Of a stretch of 64,000 nt of DNA, positions 1 to 10,601 are shown piece after piece; the first letter of the stretch is position 1, and each line of letters opens with the position of its first letter. The position numbers were made by a program, and so were the translations under genes. Where the stretch lies: positions 93,184,988 through 93,248,987 of the forward strand of contig OY294045.1 of assembly GCA_958510825.1 (NCBI GenBank), given 5' to 3'. The stretch is from Brachypterus glaber. Lineage: Eukaryota; Arthropoda; Insecta; Coleoptera; Kateretidae. Under the pieces are notes generated by a model. That model had not been told where the DNA came from. It saw only the letters and a list, made by a program, of their open reading frames with translations, and searched no databases.

Positions 1-889
1 TTTTTCAATTTTTTGTGCTAAAACATTCGATTTTTTAAGTTTTTTTTATAAATTTTTATTTATGTCAACTAAAATTAGTTTAAAAGTATAATTAACATTT
101 TTTTATGATGAAATTAGGCATTTTTAAAAAATTATTTGTTTTTTTTAGAGGAATTTTGACATTAATACCCATTTTCAACCCCATTTTAAACCCAATTTTT
201 TTTTAATGTAATTTAAAAATATGGGGTTAAATGAAGAATTTTATAAGCTTTAAAATGATGTAAAATGATGTAAAAAAAATATCATTTTCAAAAAAAATTA
301 TTTTCAAAAAAAAAATGAAAAATGTTGAGTCTTTTTTTCTGATTTTTTTTTTACTTTGTTTACAGCAGCATGTCTTGTTTAAGAAGTCACAAAATTAAAA
401 CCCATCTTTGTAGTTAACCATGGTGTTTTTTTGGAAGCTAGCGACGCGTCGCGACGGAAACATAAAATTCAGGATGGCCTTTATTAAAAAAATCTGTTTC
501 GTTTGTATTAAATTCGTATCTCTGGATATAAAAATACGCCTCTGTATAAGCTATTTATCTTCAATCTTGGTAATAATTTTTACGAGCTAGACTTGTTGCG
601 TTTCGCATCTGTCAGAGAGTGACGCTGCGACGCCTCGTGACGCAAAGCGTCCGTCTATATTTTCTTGTATCAGCATATATCCGCATATCGTTGGCGGAGA
701 AATTATATCTTGTATTTTGTTGAATTAAAATTAGTACACTTTTAGAGTGACTAGCATTGTTGTATATATATACATACAGAGTGTCCCAGCTAAAACAGAT
801 CAATCGTTTTTCCGCAAAAACAGGAGTGTTCTGTTACCATCCACTACTACCCTTTAAAATATCACTTATTGCAATTAGATTTATTATTT
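1..889. other. AT-rich DNA without a recognisable gene
   Basis: Long A and T runs dominate the first 400 bases. A slightly GC-richer patch at 425-460 and 610-660 contains several gacg/gcgtc words (including a GACGCGTC palindrome). Short frames here have no recognisable domain, and no convincing splice-site pair was seen. Confidence 0.5.
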
Positions 890-1070
890 AACTGGACTTT
901 TATCTGTGACTGAATTAGACTGCAGTGACTCATACCTAAAACGTATTTTGCTGCTCTCCTATAAGAGATTCCCCTCAGAAGGAGTTACGCGAATCGCACC
1001 CGACTTGGTATGATCCTCGCTTTTTAGCACACTTTCGCAAATGAGTCATTGCAGTATAATTCAGACAAGA
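890..1070. repeat. Dispersed repeat, uninterrupted copy
   Basis: The segment reads from a 'cagtgactcatacct' word through 'ctgctct...tataagag' to 'gcgaatcgcacccgacttgg'. The same order of words occurs at 47980-49020, where a LINE fragment separates 'ctgctgct' from 'tataag'. A further copy of the 'tgcagtgactcaaacct' end lies near 34130. This copy therefore shows the pre-insertion arrangement. The family is not recognised. Confidence 0.55.
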
Positions 1071-2619
1071 ATAATAATATACAATATTCAAACATGTATA
1101 TATAAATATTCAAACATGTATATAATAAAAAGATTGCAATGCATTATTTATGTACAATGTTTATTTATTTGGCAACTCTAACGGTACCCCATCTATTCCA
1201 GTACTTACTATTGTTTAGAGTTCCATATTTTTTCGTCGAAGCAAAATCTCAATTTAGTTAACCAAACTTAATATTTATTTTTTGTAAGAGGCCTGGACAT
1301 AATTTTTTAAATTTGCAAGCAGCAATCTAGATTTTGAAAATACCTATAGTTCCTCATCACAAAATGTTAGTGTCAAGTTTTAAACAATTTAATTTTTCTA
1401 TTCTTCGAGCTTCATAAAGGAGTAGATATTTATGTAATGTAAACTTATATAGATAATATTCTAAAAGAAAATTTATGTATACATGCAAAATATGGCACAA
1501 AACGTCTAAGAAAGTAGTAAATCGTCCTTTGAAAACACCTATAGTCTTGCTATATCCATTTTTCATTGGTCTCGAGTAATAAAACAAAATGCCAAATAAA
1601 CTAAAAGGAGCCAAAATGAAATATAGCTTTATCAACAAAGTGCGCATTAAGTATATGGAGCTATGTGCTATGTATCACATACAATATTAAATATTTTGTA
1701 ATGCCTGAAGAAATATCACACAGTGGTTAAAAAGTGGTTATTCAGTTGTTCGATTTTTGTTGTTTTTAGTGGTAAAATATATTTTCCTACGATCCTCTAT
1801 AAAAATGACATTTAACACACTCTTTAGTTCTTTAGAAAACGCATTATATCACACTAGTTTGATATTTTCATATCACCCTAGATGATATTTATGTATGGAG
1901 TGTTGCCCAATTTTATTTAAATATTTACCTCTTAGATTCTACGAATTTTATTCACCTTGTTTTATAAGCCATTTTCTACCTTTCACCACAGCCTTTTTTG
2001 ATTTATTTTATATTTTTTAATCCAAATATTTCTGTTTTTCATGTCAAAAATTAAAACTATAGTTATAACGTTACTATTTCTCCGTTACTGTTTAGATTTT
2101 ATAAAAATTACCTAATTTTGATTTAGTTACCTTACATTTAATAAAAAACATCAAAATACACACTATATTTCTTATGAAATGTAAAATAGTACAATTTTAC
2201 TGTCTTATATGGCAGCATAACCAGAGAAAACTAAACTGTCAAGTTTGTCTTCATTTAAGACAAGCATATAGGCAACCCATTAAACAGATGTGTAATATAA
2301 TTGACATGCATGTATAAATTTCTATGCTTTTATTATTATTTGGTGCATTGCTTTTCTTAAAAATTAATAAAAATTAGAAAATTTTAAAAGTTTTTCATAG
2401 TTTCTTATGTAATTTTGCCTTCTGAATCTGTCATGACGTCCAAAAAGAAACAAAAATGTTTAACTTTTTTAGAGTCTACGAAATTTTTTTTACATTTTCT
2501 ATGTAATTTTGTCTTCGATGCCGTTAAATAATAATAATAAGATGATTGGAAAATGGAAAAACCAAAATGGAAAACTTCTTGGACACAATAAATAGTTCAA
2601 ACTTGTAAACTATACGCAA
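1071..2619. other. AT-rich DNA, nothing recognised
   Basis: The minus-strand frame at 1357-1647 has no domain, is AT-rich throughout and has the composition of its surroundings. No TIR, tandem array or tRNA-like box stands out. Confidence 0.5.
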
Positions 2620-2773
2620 GGGAACGTTCAAGTATTACGTAACGCTCCTAGGGGGGTGGGGGTTATTTTGGAGTGTTACGCCCATGTTAATGGTATAGGA
2701 AAATAGCGTTACAGGGGGGAGTGGGGGTCCAAAATGATAAAAATTTGCGTTACAGAATACTTGAACGTTTCCC
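2620..2773. mobile_element. Short MITE with ~26-bp TIRs
   Basis: The left end starts GGGAACGTTCAAGTATTACG and the right end is its imperfect reverse complement. Two G-rich tracts lie inside (ggggggtggggg and ggggggagtggggg). A second, one-ended copy lies at 13421 in the opposite internal orientation. The ACGTAACGC inner end of the TIR is shared with the larger Harbinger-like elements at 20933 and 28993, which suggests the same superfamily. The target duplication is unclear here (CAA left, AAG right), so superfamily placement is inference. Confidence 0.7.
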
Positions 2774-4813
2774 AAGCTAAATGCTCTAACAAAATCATTA
2801 AATAAATAAATAAATAAAACTATGACATTAGAATTATTAAAGTATTCAATAAAAATTATTTTAAACATAAAAAACCTACCCAAACAAAAAAAAATACCTT
2901 AAATGTACATAAAAGAAGCAAACCTTAGTAAAATGCCATAATCCCCAAACGTATGAAGTCCTTGTATGGACCACTTTGATGTCCAAACAGACCTATTTAA
3001 GCCATCCGTTACACCTCTCAGACGCTTGTTTACCGAGAATCCTTCTGCAAATATTGCATAGCCGAAAAGGAAACGTTTTTTCCTTTTGAGTAATATATAG
3101 TTAGGGGCAAAAACAACATAGTTCGATTTTATGTATACTGAGAATTTGTGAGGCATTAAATACTGAACAATTTTATATATGTAATCTTAGTTATTTAATA
3201 CAAGTTGTAATTACCATGGTAATTATTCCTCATTGTCCCCTCGTGGCTATGCGCTTGATGTTATGTTTTTTTCTGGACCACTGGGTGCACACAGAATACA
3301 TAAAAGCCAAAGAACTTTTACCTAAAGAAGTAATTTCAGACCAATGTTTATGAATGTGTCATCTTTTTGTTTGTTTATTTACTAACAGAAACGCGATCAA
3401 CTTTGTGGTGTAAAATGTAGATGTCGCTAGTCGACTTTCAGGCTACCTAGTAGCGATGTTGCGTAGTTTCCACCTTATCATTATTATTCAAATCATTATA
3501 CTTAAAATAAAAATGTAAAAAACTTTATTGTGTATACTATAATTATGTTTAATAATATAGTATATTTAAATCTATTAAAATTAAACTACTAGTTCATACA
3601 AAATTAATACAGAACTAATGTTTCTTAAAATTTACAATAAAAAATCCAAAGTTTATGTTTCCAATCGGCAACACTGTACCCCTGTCAGTCATTTTCCAAC
3701 ATTAGAGTGAGTTTACAAATTCTTTCTCTCTCTCTTTACGCGTACTAAGTGTAAACAATAGTCACTCTCCACCAGCCCCTCACCGTAGTTGGTTCATTAT
3801 GCTCCTTCTTGAGGTAAAAGTTCTTTGATAAAAGCCTGTTGATATGCCCTTATTCACTGTTTTGTTTAGACATAAGTACGCAAGATGTCGCTACCAAGCA
3901 TAACTTGCACTTATATGAATGCACTTTAAACAGAAACATAAACGACTACTTTACGAACGAAACTAAAAATTAACCACGCAGATGTTTACTTAGATTTATT
4001 TTGTTAAAACAGTTACTTGTACCACTGATCCCCTTATTTATGAAATTGTTTTTGTTTAACAAAAAAATGTTACTAATTTTAGCCCCTCCTCTAAATCCGC
4101 CCATGGATTAAATATTAATCGAAATATGTACACTCATTTAATTATAGTTTAACTCTATAAAACCGCTCGTACACTTCAGCCTTTTCTCAAAATTGCGTGC
4201 AATTCTTATTGCTGGACTTTTTTTCGTATCAATTGAGCATGCCTCATAGACTTTTCGCTGCAACAAAACAGTTGGCAATAATATAGTAATATTTCTAATT
4301 TTCATATTTTACATATCCATCAATAAATATTTGAATTTTTAGATATTTTTAGAAAACATGGGGTAAAATAAAAGTTGGCTTATTTTTGCTACAAAGTCCC
4401 TAATAACTATTTTCCTTTTGGTCCTTCCGCAGGCATGTTTACTCTGGCGTCTGGAAAAGTGATTTTATTTTATTTGAAAAAAAAAGGGAGATAAAAAAAG
4501 AGGGAGATTAAAAAGCGAGGGAAAATAAATTCAATTAGGTATAGTCTACTGTGATTAAAGCTACACATATACAGTCTGTAATGGGCTAAGTTCTTTAAAA
4601 AGTTCCTATCTTAAATATGATAAATATACGTAATTATTATAAAATATTTTTAAACTACCTTCAACGCATTACCGCTAGAATAGTTCAATATTGTAGGATT
4701 TCCCAAAATCCAAAAGTCCAAAAGCCAATGTTATATCACAGTTAAATATACAAATTAAATTGTAAATTGAGAATAGTGGGACTAGATCTTGGTAAAAAAA
4801 CAAAAATACCAGT
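2774..4813. other. AT-rich DNA with one weak inverted repeat
   Basis: A ~28-bp inverted match (aaagaacttttacct) links 3302-3330 and 3806-3838. It may be the ends of an old TIR element of about 535 bp, but no target duplication was found. The minus frame at 2899-3156 shows no domain. Purine-rich 'gggaga' runs occur near 4485-4525. Confidence 0.35.
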
Positions 4814-5235
4814 TAATTATGTCGCCGTTTCGTCTTTTATTAAGGCTTCTTTTACTCTTGTAGAGTTGGATCTTGGTAAAGAAAACAAAAACACTAGTTA
4901 ATGTATGTAGACGTTTCGTCTTTTATTAAGACTTCTTCAGGACTCTACAAGACCCTACAAGAGTCTGAAGAAGTCTTGTTTTTGTTTTTTTACCAAGATC
5001 CAGTCCCACTATTCTCAATTTCCAATTTAAACAAGGACCACTAAAACCTCCATTAATATAGTTAACATTTGCAATACTGTCTTTTTTTATAGGTAAAAAG
5101 ACATTAAAAAATCAGAAAATTACTTCAGGTGTATTTTTTTTTTTAATTTTAAAAGAGCATGTTTGAGCAATTATATGTCAAAAACTGTACGATTGGACTA
5201 AAATTTTAGCCCAAAACTATGGGTACCAGTAGGCA
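4814..5235 (-). repeat. Dispersed ~420-bp repeat, copy 1, with ribozyme-like motif
   Basis: Nearly the same sequence recurs at 7115-7536 in the same orientation. Both run from 'atgtcgccgtttcg' to 'accagtaggca'. Each copy holds two tandem versions of an 'acgtttcgtcttttattaag' word and one inverted version (about 4960-4985). Words of this type occur in the terminal repeats of Penelope-like retroelements, which are known to carry hammerhead ribozymes. No reverse transcriptase or GIY-YIG frame is present, so assignment to that class is inference. Confidence 0.6.
4910..4942 (-). ncRNA. Candidate minimal hammerhead ribozyme core
   Basis: On the minus strand the order is CTGAAGA, a 5-bp stem GTCTT/AAGAC with an AATAA loop, then GAAAC and GTC. 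That is the type I hammerhead order: box CUGANGA, stem II, GAAA, very short stem III, UH. No convincing stem I partner is visible here, so activity is uncertain. An equivalent lies at 7213-7245, and a degenerate version with one stem mismatch lies at about 4823-4850. Confidence 0.35.
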
Positions 5236-5757
5236 CGTGTTTATTTCTGTCCAATCATATTATAGCTTTATTGAGAATTTTCTACTGTAGAAAATTCTAG
5301 TGAGAATCGCTGTAGTATTTGGTTTTTCAGTATTTCTCTTTTACAACAAGATTTCATATCTAAAAATATTTAATAATTAAAAATGAATATATTACTATTT
5401 ATAATTATTGTTATTAATTTATTATTTACCAAAAAATACTTCAAAATATTCTTTTTATAAAATGTAATGACAGTTTTTATAGGTTGACTTTTATGAACAT
5501 GCTTGCAAGCCTAGCGCAGTACCGCGCTAGTCAGTACTGCAGTAAGTGACTAAACCATTAACAGAACTATAATTTGTAATTTAAAAATGGACAAAAACGT
5601 TTTAGTTTAGCAGTTGAGAATGTAATTAAATTAACCAAATTAAAGAATATGCCCGTAAAAATATTAAGATAAGTAATAAAACCTTATATCAATTTGCGAT
5701 GAAAAAAATATTAAAGTTGGTTTGACATATTATAAATCGTTAAAAAATAATCTTTCG

Positions 5758-5922
5758 AATTACACATGATTCTTCGAATTATCGAGAAAAATTCACAGTT
5801 TTCATTCAAGTTTGCTGTCAAAGGAAATAATTACTCCAGGAGCATCGCCCCGGTCGTAATTATTTCCAGACAGCAAATTTTCATGAAAATTTCCCGCATA
5901 ATTCTCAGCCTCTTGTGTAATT
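5758..5922. repeat. GC-tipped palindrome, ~70-bp arms
   Basis: The outer ends are aattacac and gtgtaatt. The inner arms are tttgctgtc...ggaaataattac and their complements. The ~20-base tip (tccaggagcatcgccccggt) is GC-rich in AT-rich surroundings. It belongs with the GC-tipped hairpins at 34770, 36026, 36731 and 50869 by architecture, not by sequence identity. Confidence 0.6.
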
Positions 5923-6144
5923 ATACATGTATATGAAAATCATATGAATTTTAAAACTTAATCCATTAGGATTATTAGTAATATTAATAACTCTCTAATT
6001 TTAGCTATATTTTTTACGGTACATCCTGTTTAGAATTTTTTTTGCAGCTAAATATTTTACAAATATACAAACTACCATTTTTATTAGATAGTAGATGGTT
6101 GGATTAGGGTTATTTATATTAAAAAACGTTTTTTTTACTAAAAC

Positions 6145-6187
6145 TGCCGACGTTTCGTTGACTTTATTCCAACTTCTTCAAAAGGCA
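6145..6187 (-). ncRNA. Candidate hammerhead ribozyme, left arm
   Basis: Read on minus: TGCC, then TTTTGAAGA, stem II GTTGG/TCAAC around AATAAAG, then GAAACGTC and GGCA. TGCC and GGCA can form a 4-bp stem I. The first base of the CUGANGA box is U rather than C. Stem II differs from the right arm by one base that becomes a G-U pair. Confidence 0.4.
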
Positions 6188-6535
6188 CACTACAAGAAAT
6201 GTAACAATTATGTTATAACTTTTTACCTTTTTATTGCTTATACTGATGATAATGCCACGTTAATATAAATATTTGTTCTTATACGAGGTTTTATTAAATT
6301 AAACCGTATTTTAAATGTTTTTATTTCTATATTTAGATTATAATGCATAGTTTAATATAATTAATCAATGCCTTTTTTGTCTGCAAAACAATTTTAAACA
6401 TTTTTTTTTTATTACATATAAAAAAAGAATCATATTTTATTATTTTATTATCCAATTTTTAAACTTATATTGTTTTCTTTCTGGTTCTTTGAATTGTTAA
6501 AAAGTTATAACATAATTGTTACATTTCTTGTAGTA

Positions 6536-6578
6536 TGCCTTTTGAAGAAGTTGGAATAAAGCCAACGAAACGTCGGCA
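6536..6578 (+). ncRNA. Candidate hammerhead ribozyme, right arm
   Basis: The order is TGCC (6536-6539), TTTTGAAGA, stem II GTTGG (6550-6554) with CCAAC (6562-6566), GAAAC, GTC, then GGCA (6575-6578). Both stems pair fully. Stem II sequence differs completely from the 4910 and 7213 motifs while box residues are kept, the pattern expected from covariation. The tiny stem III resembles hammerheads that act best as dimers. No expression evidence is available. Confidence 0.42.
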
Positions 6579-6640
6579 GTTTTAGTAAAAAAACGTTTTT
6601 TAATATAAATAACCCTAATCCAACCATCTACTATCTAATA

Positions 6641-7114
6641 TAATTGTTGGGTTACCAAACCAAGCTTAAATTTATACCATTTTTATTACCTACTAAAATA
6701 TTTCATTTTAAATAGAAGCTGAAAATAATGGAATTTGTTTTAATTAGGGACAAATTAAAATTAAAAACAGTTTTATTAAACTTTTTATCATAATTATTCA
6801 CAGACAAATTAAACCCAAATTATAACAGTCAAAAATTACATTTTGAAATAATAACTGACATTTTTCTACCTTAAAAATTTCAGATTTATCATAATAAAAA
6901 TTTAATTAATCTACATTACCGCTGAGGTAAAAAAATCGCAGTCATAAACTTGGCGTTGGATTTGCCTTTGTGTTTTATAAAATTAGTTTACTCTTTACAG
7001 ATTTAAAAGGAGAAGATTACACTAAGCAACAAATCGTAATTTTTTTTCCCGATCGGAAAGTAAATTTTTCTTACTAATTTGAGGGCGTAGAATCCGAATC
7101 TGAGCTTAGAAAAA
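6641..7114. other. AT-rich DNA, nothing recognised
   Basis: No repeat partner, TIR or coding frame was identified between the ribozyme-bearing inverted repeat and the second copy of the dispersed repeat. Confidence 0.5.
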
Positions 7115-7536
7115 TTAATTATGTCGCCGTTTCGTGTTTTATTAAGGCTTCTTCATACTCTTGTAGAGTTGGATCTTGGTAAAGAAAACAAAAACACCAG
7201 TTAATGTATGTCGACGTTTCGTCTTTTATTAAGACTTCTTCAGGACTCTACAAGACCCTACAAGAGTCTGAAGAAGTCTTGTTTTTGTTTTTTTACCAAG
7301 ATCCAGTCCCACTATTCTCAATTTACAATTTAAACAAGGATCACTAAAACCTCCATTAATATAGTGAACATTTGCAATACTGTCTTTTTTTATAGGTAAA
7401 AAGACATTAAAAAATCAGAAAATTACTTCAGGTGTATTTTTTTTTAATTCTAAAAGAGCAAGTTTAAGCAATTATATCTCAAAAACTGTACGATTGGACT
7501 AAAATTTTAGCCCAAAACTATGGATACCAGTAGGCA
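7115..7536 (-). repeat. Dispersed ~420-bp repeat, copy 2
   Basis: This is a same-orientation copy of 4814-5235, offset by about 2.3 kb, with few differences. It includes the candidate ribozyme core at 7213-7245 (CTGAAGA, GTCTT/AAGAC stem, GAAAC on minus). Each copy has unrelated flanks, so this is separate insertion rather than local tandem duplication. Confidence 0.6.
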
Positions 7537-8214
7537 TAAACGAAGTGGTATGTGGTACTTGAGTTAATAAAATATATAATTTCCTGCAAAAGCCAAAGGC
7601 GAAAAACAAGGATTTTTGTGCGGTTTTTTTTAAAGGGTATATTTAAAGATTCATCTCAATTTTCTATAAAATAGTAAAAAAAATGGGTTTTAAACTGATT
7701 ATTTTTTAACGTTTTTAGAAAAATTCCAACACCTCATATTTTTGAGATATAAATCCAGGAATTAATGACGTTTTTTTTTTCAAAATCTTTAAAGAGTAAG
7801 ATTTTGAAAATTTTAGGGTATACTAGAAAAAATACGATGAATTAAAAAATCTATATGCATAGGACCTACTGTCGACATGTCACAGTAAGTTTGGGAAAAA
7901 AATAATTAATAATTAATTATATTCGCAAAGAATCGAAAAAAGTCGCAGTTTAATTTTTTTTTTAAGTAAACGATAAAATAATTTTGGTCACTTTTTTCCT
8001 GTTTGGTAACATAGTGCGGCTGTAAAGAAAAATCTAGACGTGTAGGTGCTAAACTCAGTTTAGATTCGGTTTTAGCGGGCGAAAATACATAGCAATATTA
8101 TGGTGGTATGGTATAGCAATATTATGGTGGCGCTGACCACTTTTGTTTCTTTTTGTGGGCCTGTGTAATTTATAAAAAACAATAATGCTTATTTTTTTTT
8201 AGTTTTTTTTTTTT
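7537..8214. other. AT-rich DNA, nothing recognised
   Basis: Only a short local duplication of 'tagcaatattatggtgg' at about 8090-8130 stands out. No coding frame or element ends were identified. Confidence 0.5.
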
Positions 8215-8950
8215 TTAATTTACATTACATTTTTTACATTACATTTTGTTTAACCTCGTACTATTCTACTTTAAAATATTAAACAACTTGTTACCCACTT
8301 ACTTTCAAACATTTTTATTGTACAATCATCAAGCCCATGGTCTTAATCTAAGAAATAATAATGATTTATACATACCGCGACTGAAACTAACCCAAAATAA
8401 AAAGTCTGTCTTTGTTCAAGGTTTTTCTGAATTTAATGAGTTGCCTGAAACTATAAAAAATTGTGGATCTTTAAATATTTTTAAAAAAACTATTATATCA
8501 CATATAAAAAACTTATAACAAGAATATATTTATTTATATGTAAATGTATACTTTTGCTAGGTATTTGCAAATATTTTTTGTAAATATTTGTCTTTATTAT
8601 TGTTATTTTATTGTTAAAATATTTTTTTTTTTACCTGTTATACTTCTATACTATTTCTCTCTGTATATTGTATAAATTTTGTATTATTTTTTATTGTATA
8701 TTAGGGGTTCCTATTCAATAAAGTTATTATTATTAAAATTAGGCATCCCCTAAGTCCAGGACTTGTGTGGGCTAGCAGTAGAGGGAATCACCGGCTTTAA
8801 TCGACTTTCGAACCAGTTTATAGGGAGTGTCCTCTTCACTTACGCCTTCGCCAAATTTCAATTATTAATTAACTGAAAAAGTTACGCCTTCGCCAAATTT
8901 TAATTATTAATTAAATGAAAAAGGCAAATCGGCGCCGGTGAGAATCGAAC
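8215..8950 (-). mobile_element. tRNA-derived SINE, minus strand, split by a LINE insertion
   Basis: The (atgtaa)-type tail lies at 8215-8248 and the 3' body word at 8249-8271. The body resumes at 8739-8950, ending at the tRNA side with 'ggtgagaatcgaac'. Compared with the intact copies at 9110 and 56763, a ~467-bp LINE 3' end sits within an aagtagaa/taattaag junction. A 35-bp segment ('acgccttcgccaaattt...') is tandemly duplicated at 8847-8905. The tRNA-like 5' region upstream of the B box is missing. The copy lies head-to-head with the plus-strand SINE about 160 bp away. Confidence 0.8.
8270..8738 (+). pseudogene. LINE reverse transcriptase C-terminus with 3' UTR (5'-truncated)
   Basis: The open frame to the TAA at 8516-8518 encodes FKILNNLLPTYF, then HGLNLRNNNDLYIP, GFSEFNELPETIK and a final FKK segment. 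This order (K-L-x-P-x-Y, H-x2-N/T-R-N, P, G-F-x2-F/W-N-x-L-P) is the typical carboxy end of ORF2 in CR1/L2/Jockey-type non-LTR retrotransposons, downstream of the RT domain. An AT-rich 3' UTR follows, with AATAAA near 8718 and a (tta) tail. The endonuclease and RT are absent. It sits inside the minus-strand SINE and is therefore younger than it. Residues upstream of about 8270 in the same frame belong to the SINE. The clade is not resolved. Confidence 0.75.
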
Positions 8951-9109
8951 TGTGTTTACAAGAATTTCTGCTTAGCATTAATAAATAACTTTTACTTGGA
9001 AAAAGAACAAAAAATAAAATAATTAAATTGTCAAAAAGTCAGTTTCATTTTTTTTTTTAGTAAACGATGTTAAACTTCAACTAATATATTAATTCTCTTT
9101 AAATTCAAT

Positions 9110-9400
9110 GGGAGGATTGGTGTAGTGGTGTAGTGGACTACCGCGTCGTACTTGACGAGTTTACTACCCAAATAGCGTGAGTTCGATTCTCACCGGCGTC
9201 GATTTGCCTTTTTCATTTAATTAATAATTGAAATTTGGCGAAGGCGTGATTGAAGCGGACACTCCCTATAAATTGGTTCGAAAGTCAATTAAAGCCGGTG
9301 GTTCCCTCTACTACTAGCCCACACAAGTCCTGGACTTAGGGGATGCTTAATTAAGTAGAATAGTACGAGGTTAAACAAAAATGTAAAATGTAAATGTAAA
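9110..9400 (+). mobile_element. tRNA-derived SINE, near full length
   Basis: The copy starts gggaggattggtgtagtgg, an A-box-like stretch in which 'gtgtagtg' is duplicated. A B box 'gttcgattc' lies at 9181-9189, followed by a ~190-bp body and a tail of tgtaaa-type repeats. The A/B box spacing fits an RNA polymerase III internal promoter from a tRNA. The body includes 'cactccctataaattggttc' and 'cacacaagtcctggac', shared with 8739-8950 (inverted) and 56763-57041. It has no coding capacity; mobilisation would need a LINE in trans. The parent tRNA was not identified. Confidence 0.85.
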
Positions 9401-9775
9401 TTCAACAGAATCCAACCTGTTTAATCGAAATTGCTACTATTTTTCAAAAAATAATAGTAACAAACAAATAAATAAATAAAAACCAAGAATTAACTAGAAA
9501 GAGTATAATATAAAATGCGAAGCCTAAAAGTTTTTACGGCTTGATATTGTTATTATTAAGTAAGGAAAATATAAAAATCTTCCTTACAGAAAATGTTCGT
9601 GGGGTGTACCTTCTAAATCCCCTAGTCTTTATTAAACATAACCGAACAACCCCATGGGAAGATCATCATTTTAAGGCAGACACACAGTAGCGGATCCGAA
9701 AATCAGGAAAATATTCACAGGAATATGTATAGTCGAGATAAAACAGGAATACTTGCAAAATAAGTCGAAATATTA
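9401..9775. other. AT-rich DNA, nothing recognised
   Basis: A few moderately GC-richer words (aaatcccctag, accccatgggaag) occur, but no frame or repeat partner was found. Confidence 0.45.
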
Positions 9776-10601
9776 TGGGAAGTCAGGCTTAACTGGGCCA
9801 CAGGGTTAACTGGTCCACCTGGATTTTATCAACTTTTTTTATTAGTATTGGCGCCGTAGGGCAAATTCTAGTGATATTTAGTTAGTAGTATTGTTAAAAG
9901 TATTATGACGGACCGTGTTGTCCACGTGTAAGTTGTAGTAAAGAAAGTTAATTTTTTTCGATGAAAAGTAGGTATTTACCTTATCTTTTATTTTTTAATT
10001 AATACTTTTTTATTAATAGGAGGATCTAGACTAATATTTTACGTAATATACTGAGTATTTTATTAATTATTCTGCATAATTTCCGTCTTCTAATATCTTA
10101 TTAAGTATTAAAATTTTATGATTTTATTCAGTGGTGTCACACAGGGTTAACTGATTCGGGGTTAACTGGACCACTTATGTCAATATTAATTAGTTCGGGG
10201 TTTACTGGGCCATGTCCAGTTAACCCCGGACCAGTTAACCCTCAGATATATCTAATATTTAACATATTATGTTGTCTATTTTTATGTTAGAATTAAATTT
10301 TATTTAATTTCAAATCGTTTTTATTCACAATACTTACAATACAATACATTTTTGTTAGTGGACCAGTTAACCCTGAGTAGTGGTCCAGTTAACCCTGCCC
10401 TATGGGGTTAACTGGTCCAGCGGGGTCAACTGGTTTATCGTTAATAACTTTTTTTATATAAATAATATTTGTCTGAAGTATTAATATGTTCTAACTATAG
10501 TATTAATCTACCTTTTTCTATAGAAAATATTTGAAAATTGTTTACAGGTTCTTCAAAAACTCGATATGAAAAAAAGGGGCCCAGTTAACCCCGACTTCCC
10601 C
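9776..10601. mobile_element. TA-inserting TIR element with ~12 internal copies of its terminal motif
   Basis: The left end TGGGAAGTCAGGCTTAACTG and right end (reverse complement GGGGAAGTCGGGGTTAACTG) form TIRs of about 25 bp flanked by TA on both sides (9774-9775 and 10602-10603). A GGGTTAACTGGTCCA-like motif recurs in both orientations near 9788, 9804, 10145, 10160, 10198, 10212, 10227, 10361, 10381, 10405, 10422 and 10576. There is no transposase frame. The TA target suggests a Tc1/mariner-like or other TA-specific transposase. The reiterated motif may be a transposase-binding site; that is inference. Confidence 0.75.

Larger units (their letters stand above)
6082..6640. repeat. Inverted repeat with 144-bp arms, each with a ribozyme-like core
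   Basis: The arms 6082-6225 and 6497-6640 are close reverse complements, running from tattagatagtagatgg inward to the 'gttataactttttta'-type sequence. An AT-rich ~270-bp spacer lies between them. Each arm carries a hammerhead-like motif, the left on minus and the right on plus. Inverted terminal repeats carrying such motifs fit a decayed Penelope-like element or a related non-autonomous unit, with no coding sequence left. Confidence 0.7.

Noticed and set aside
1357..3156. Minus-strand frames of 80-96 codons
   Set aside because: AT-rich, no recognisable domain, no splice or start context; expected by chance in such DNA.
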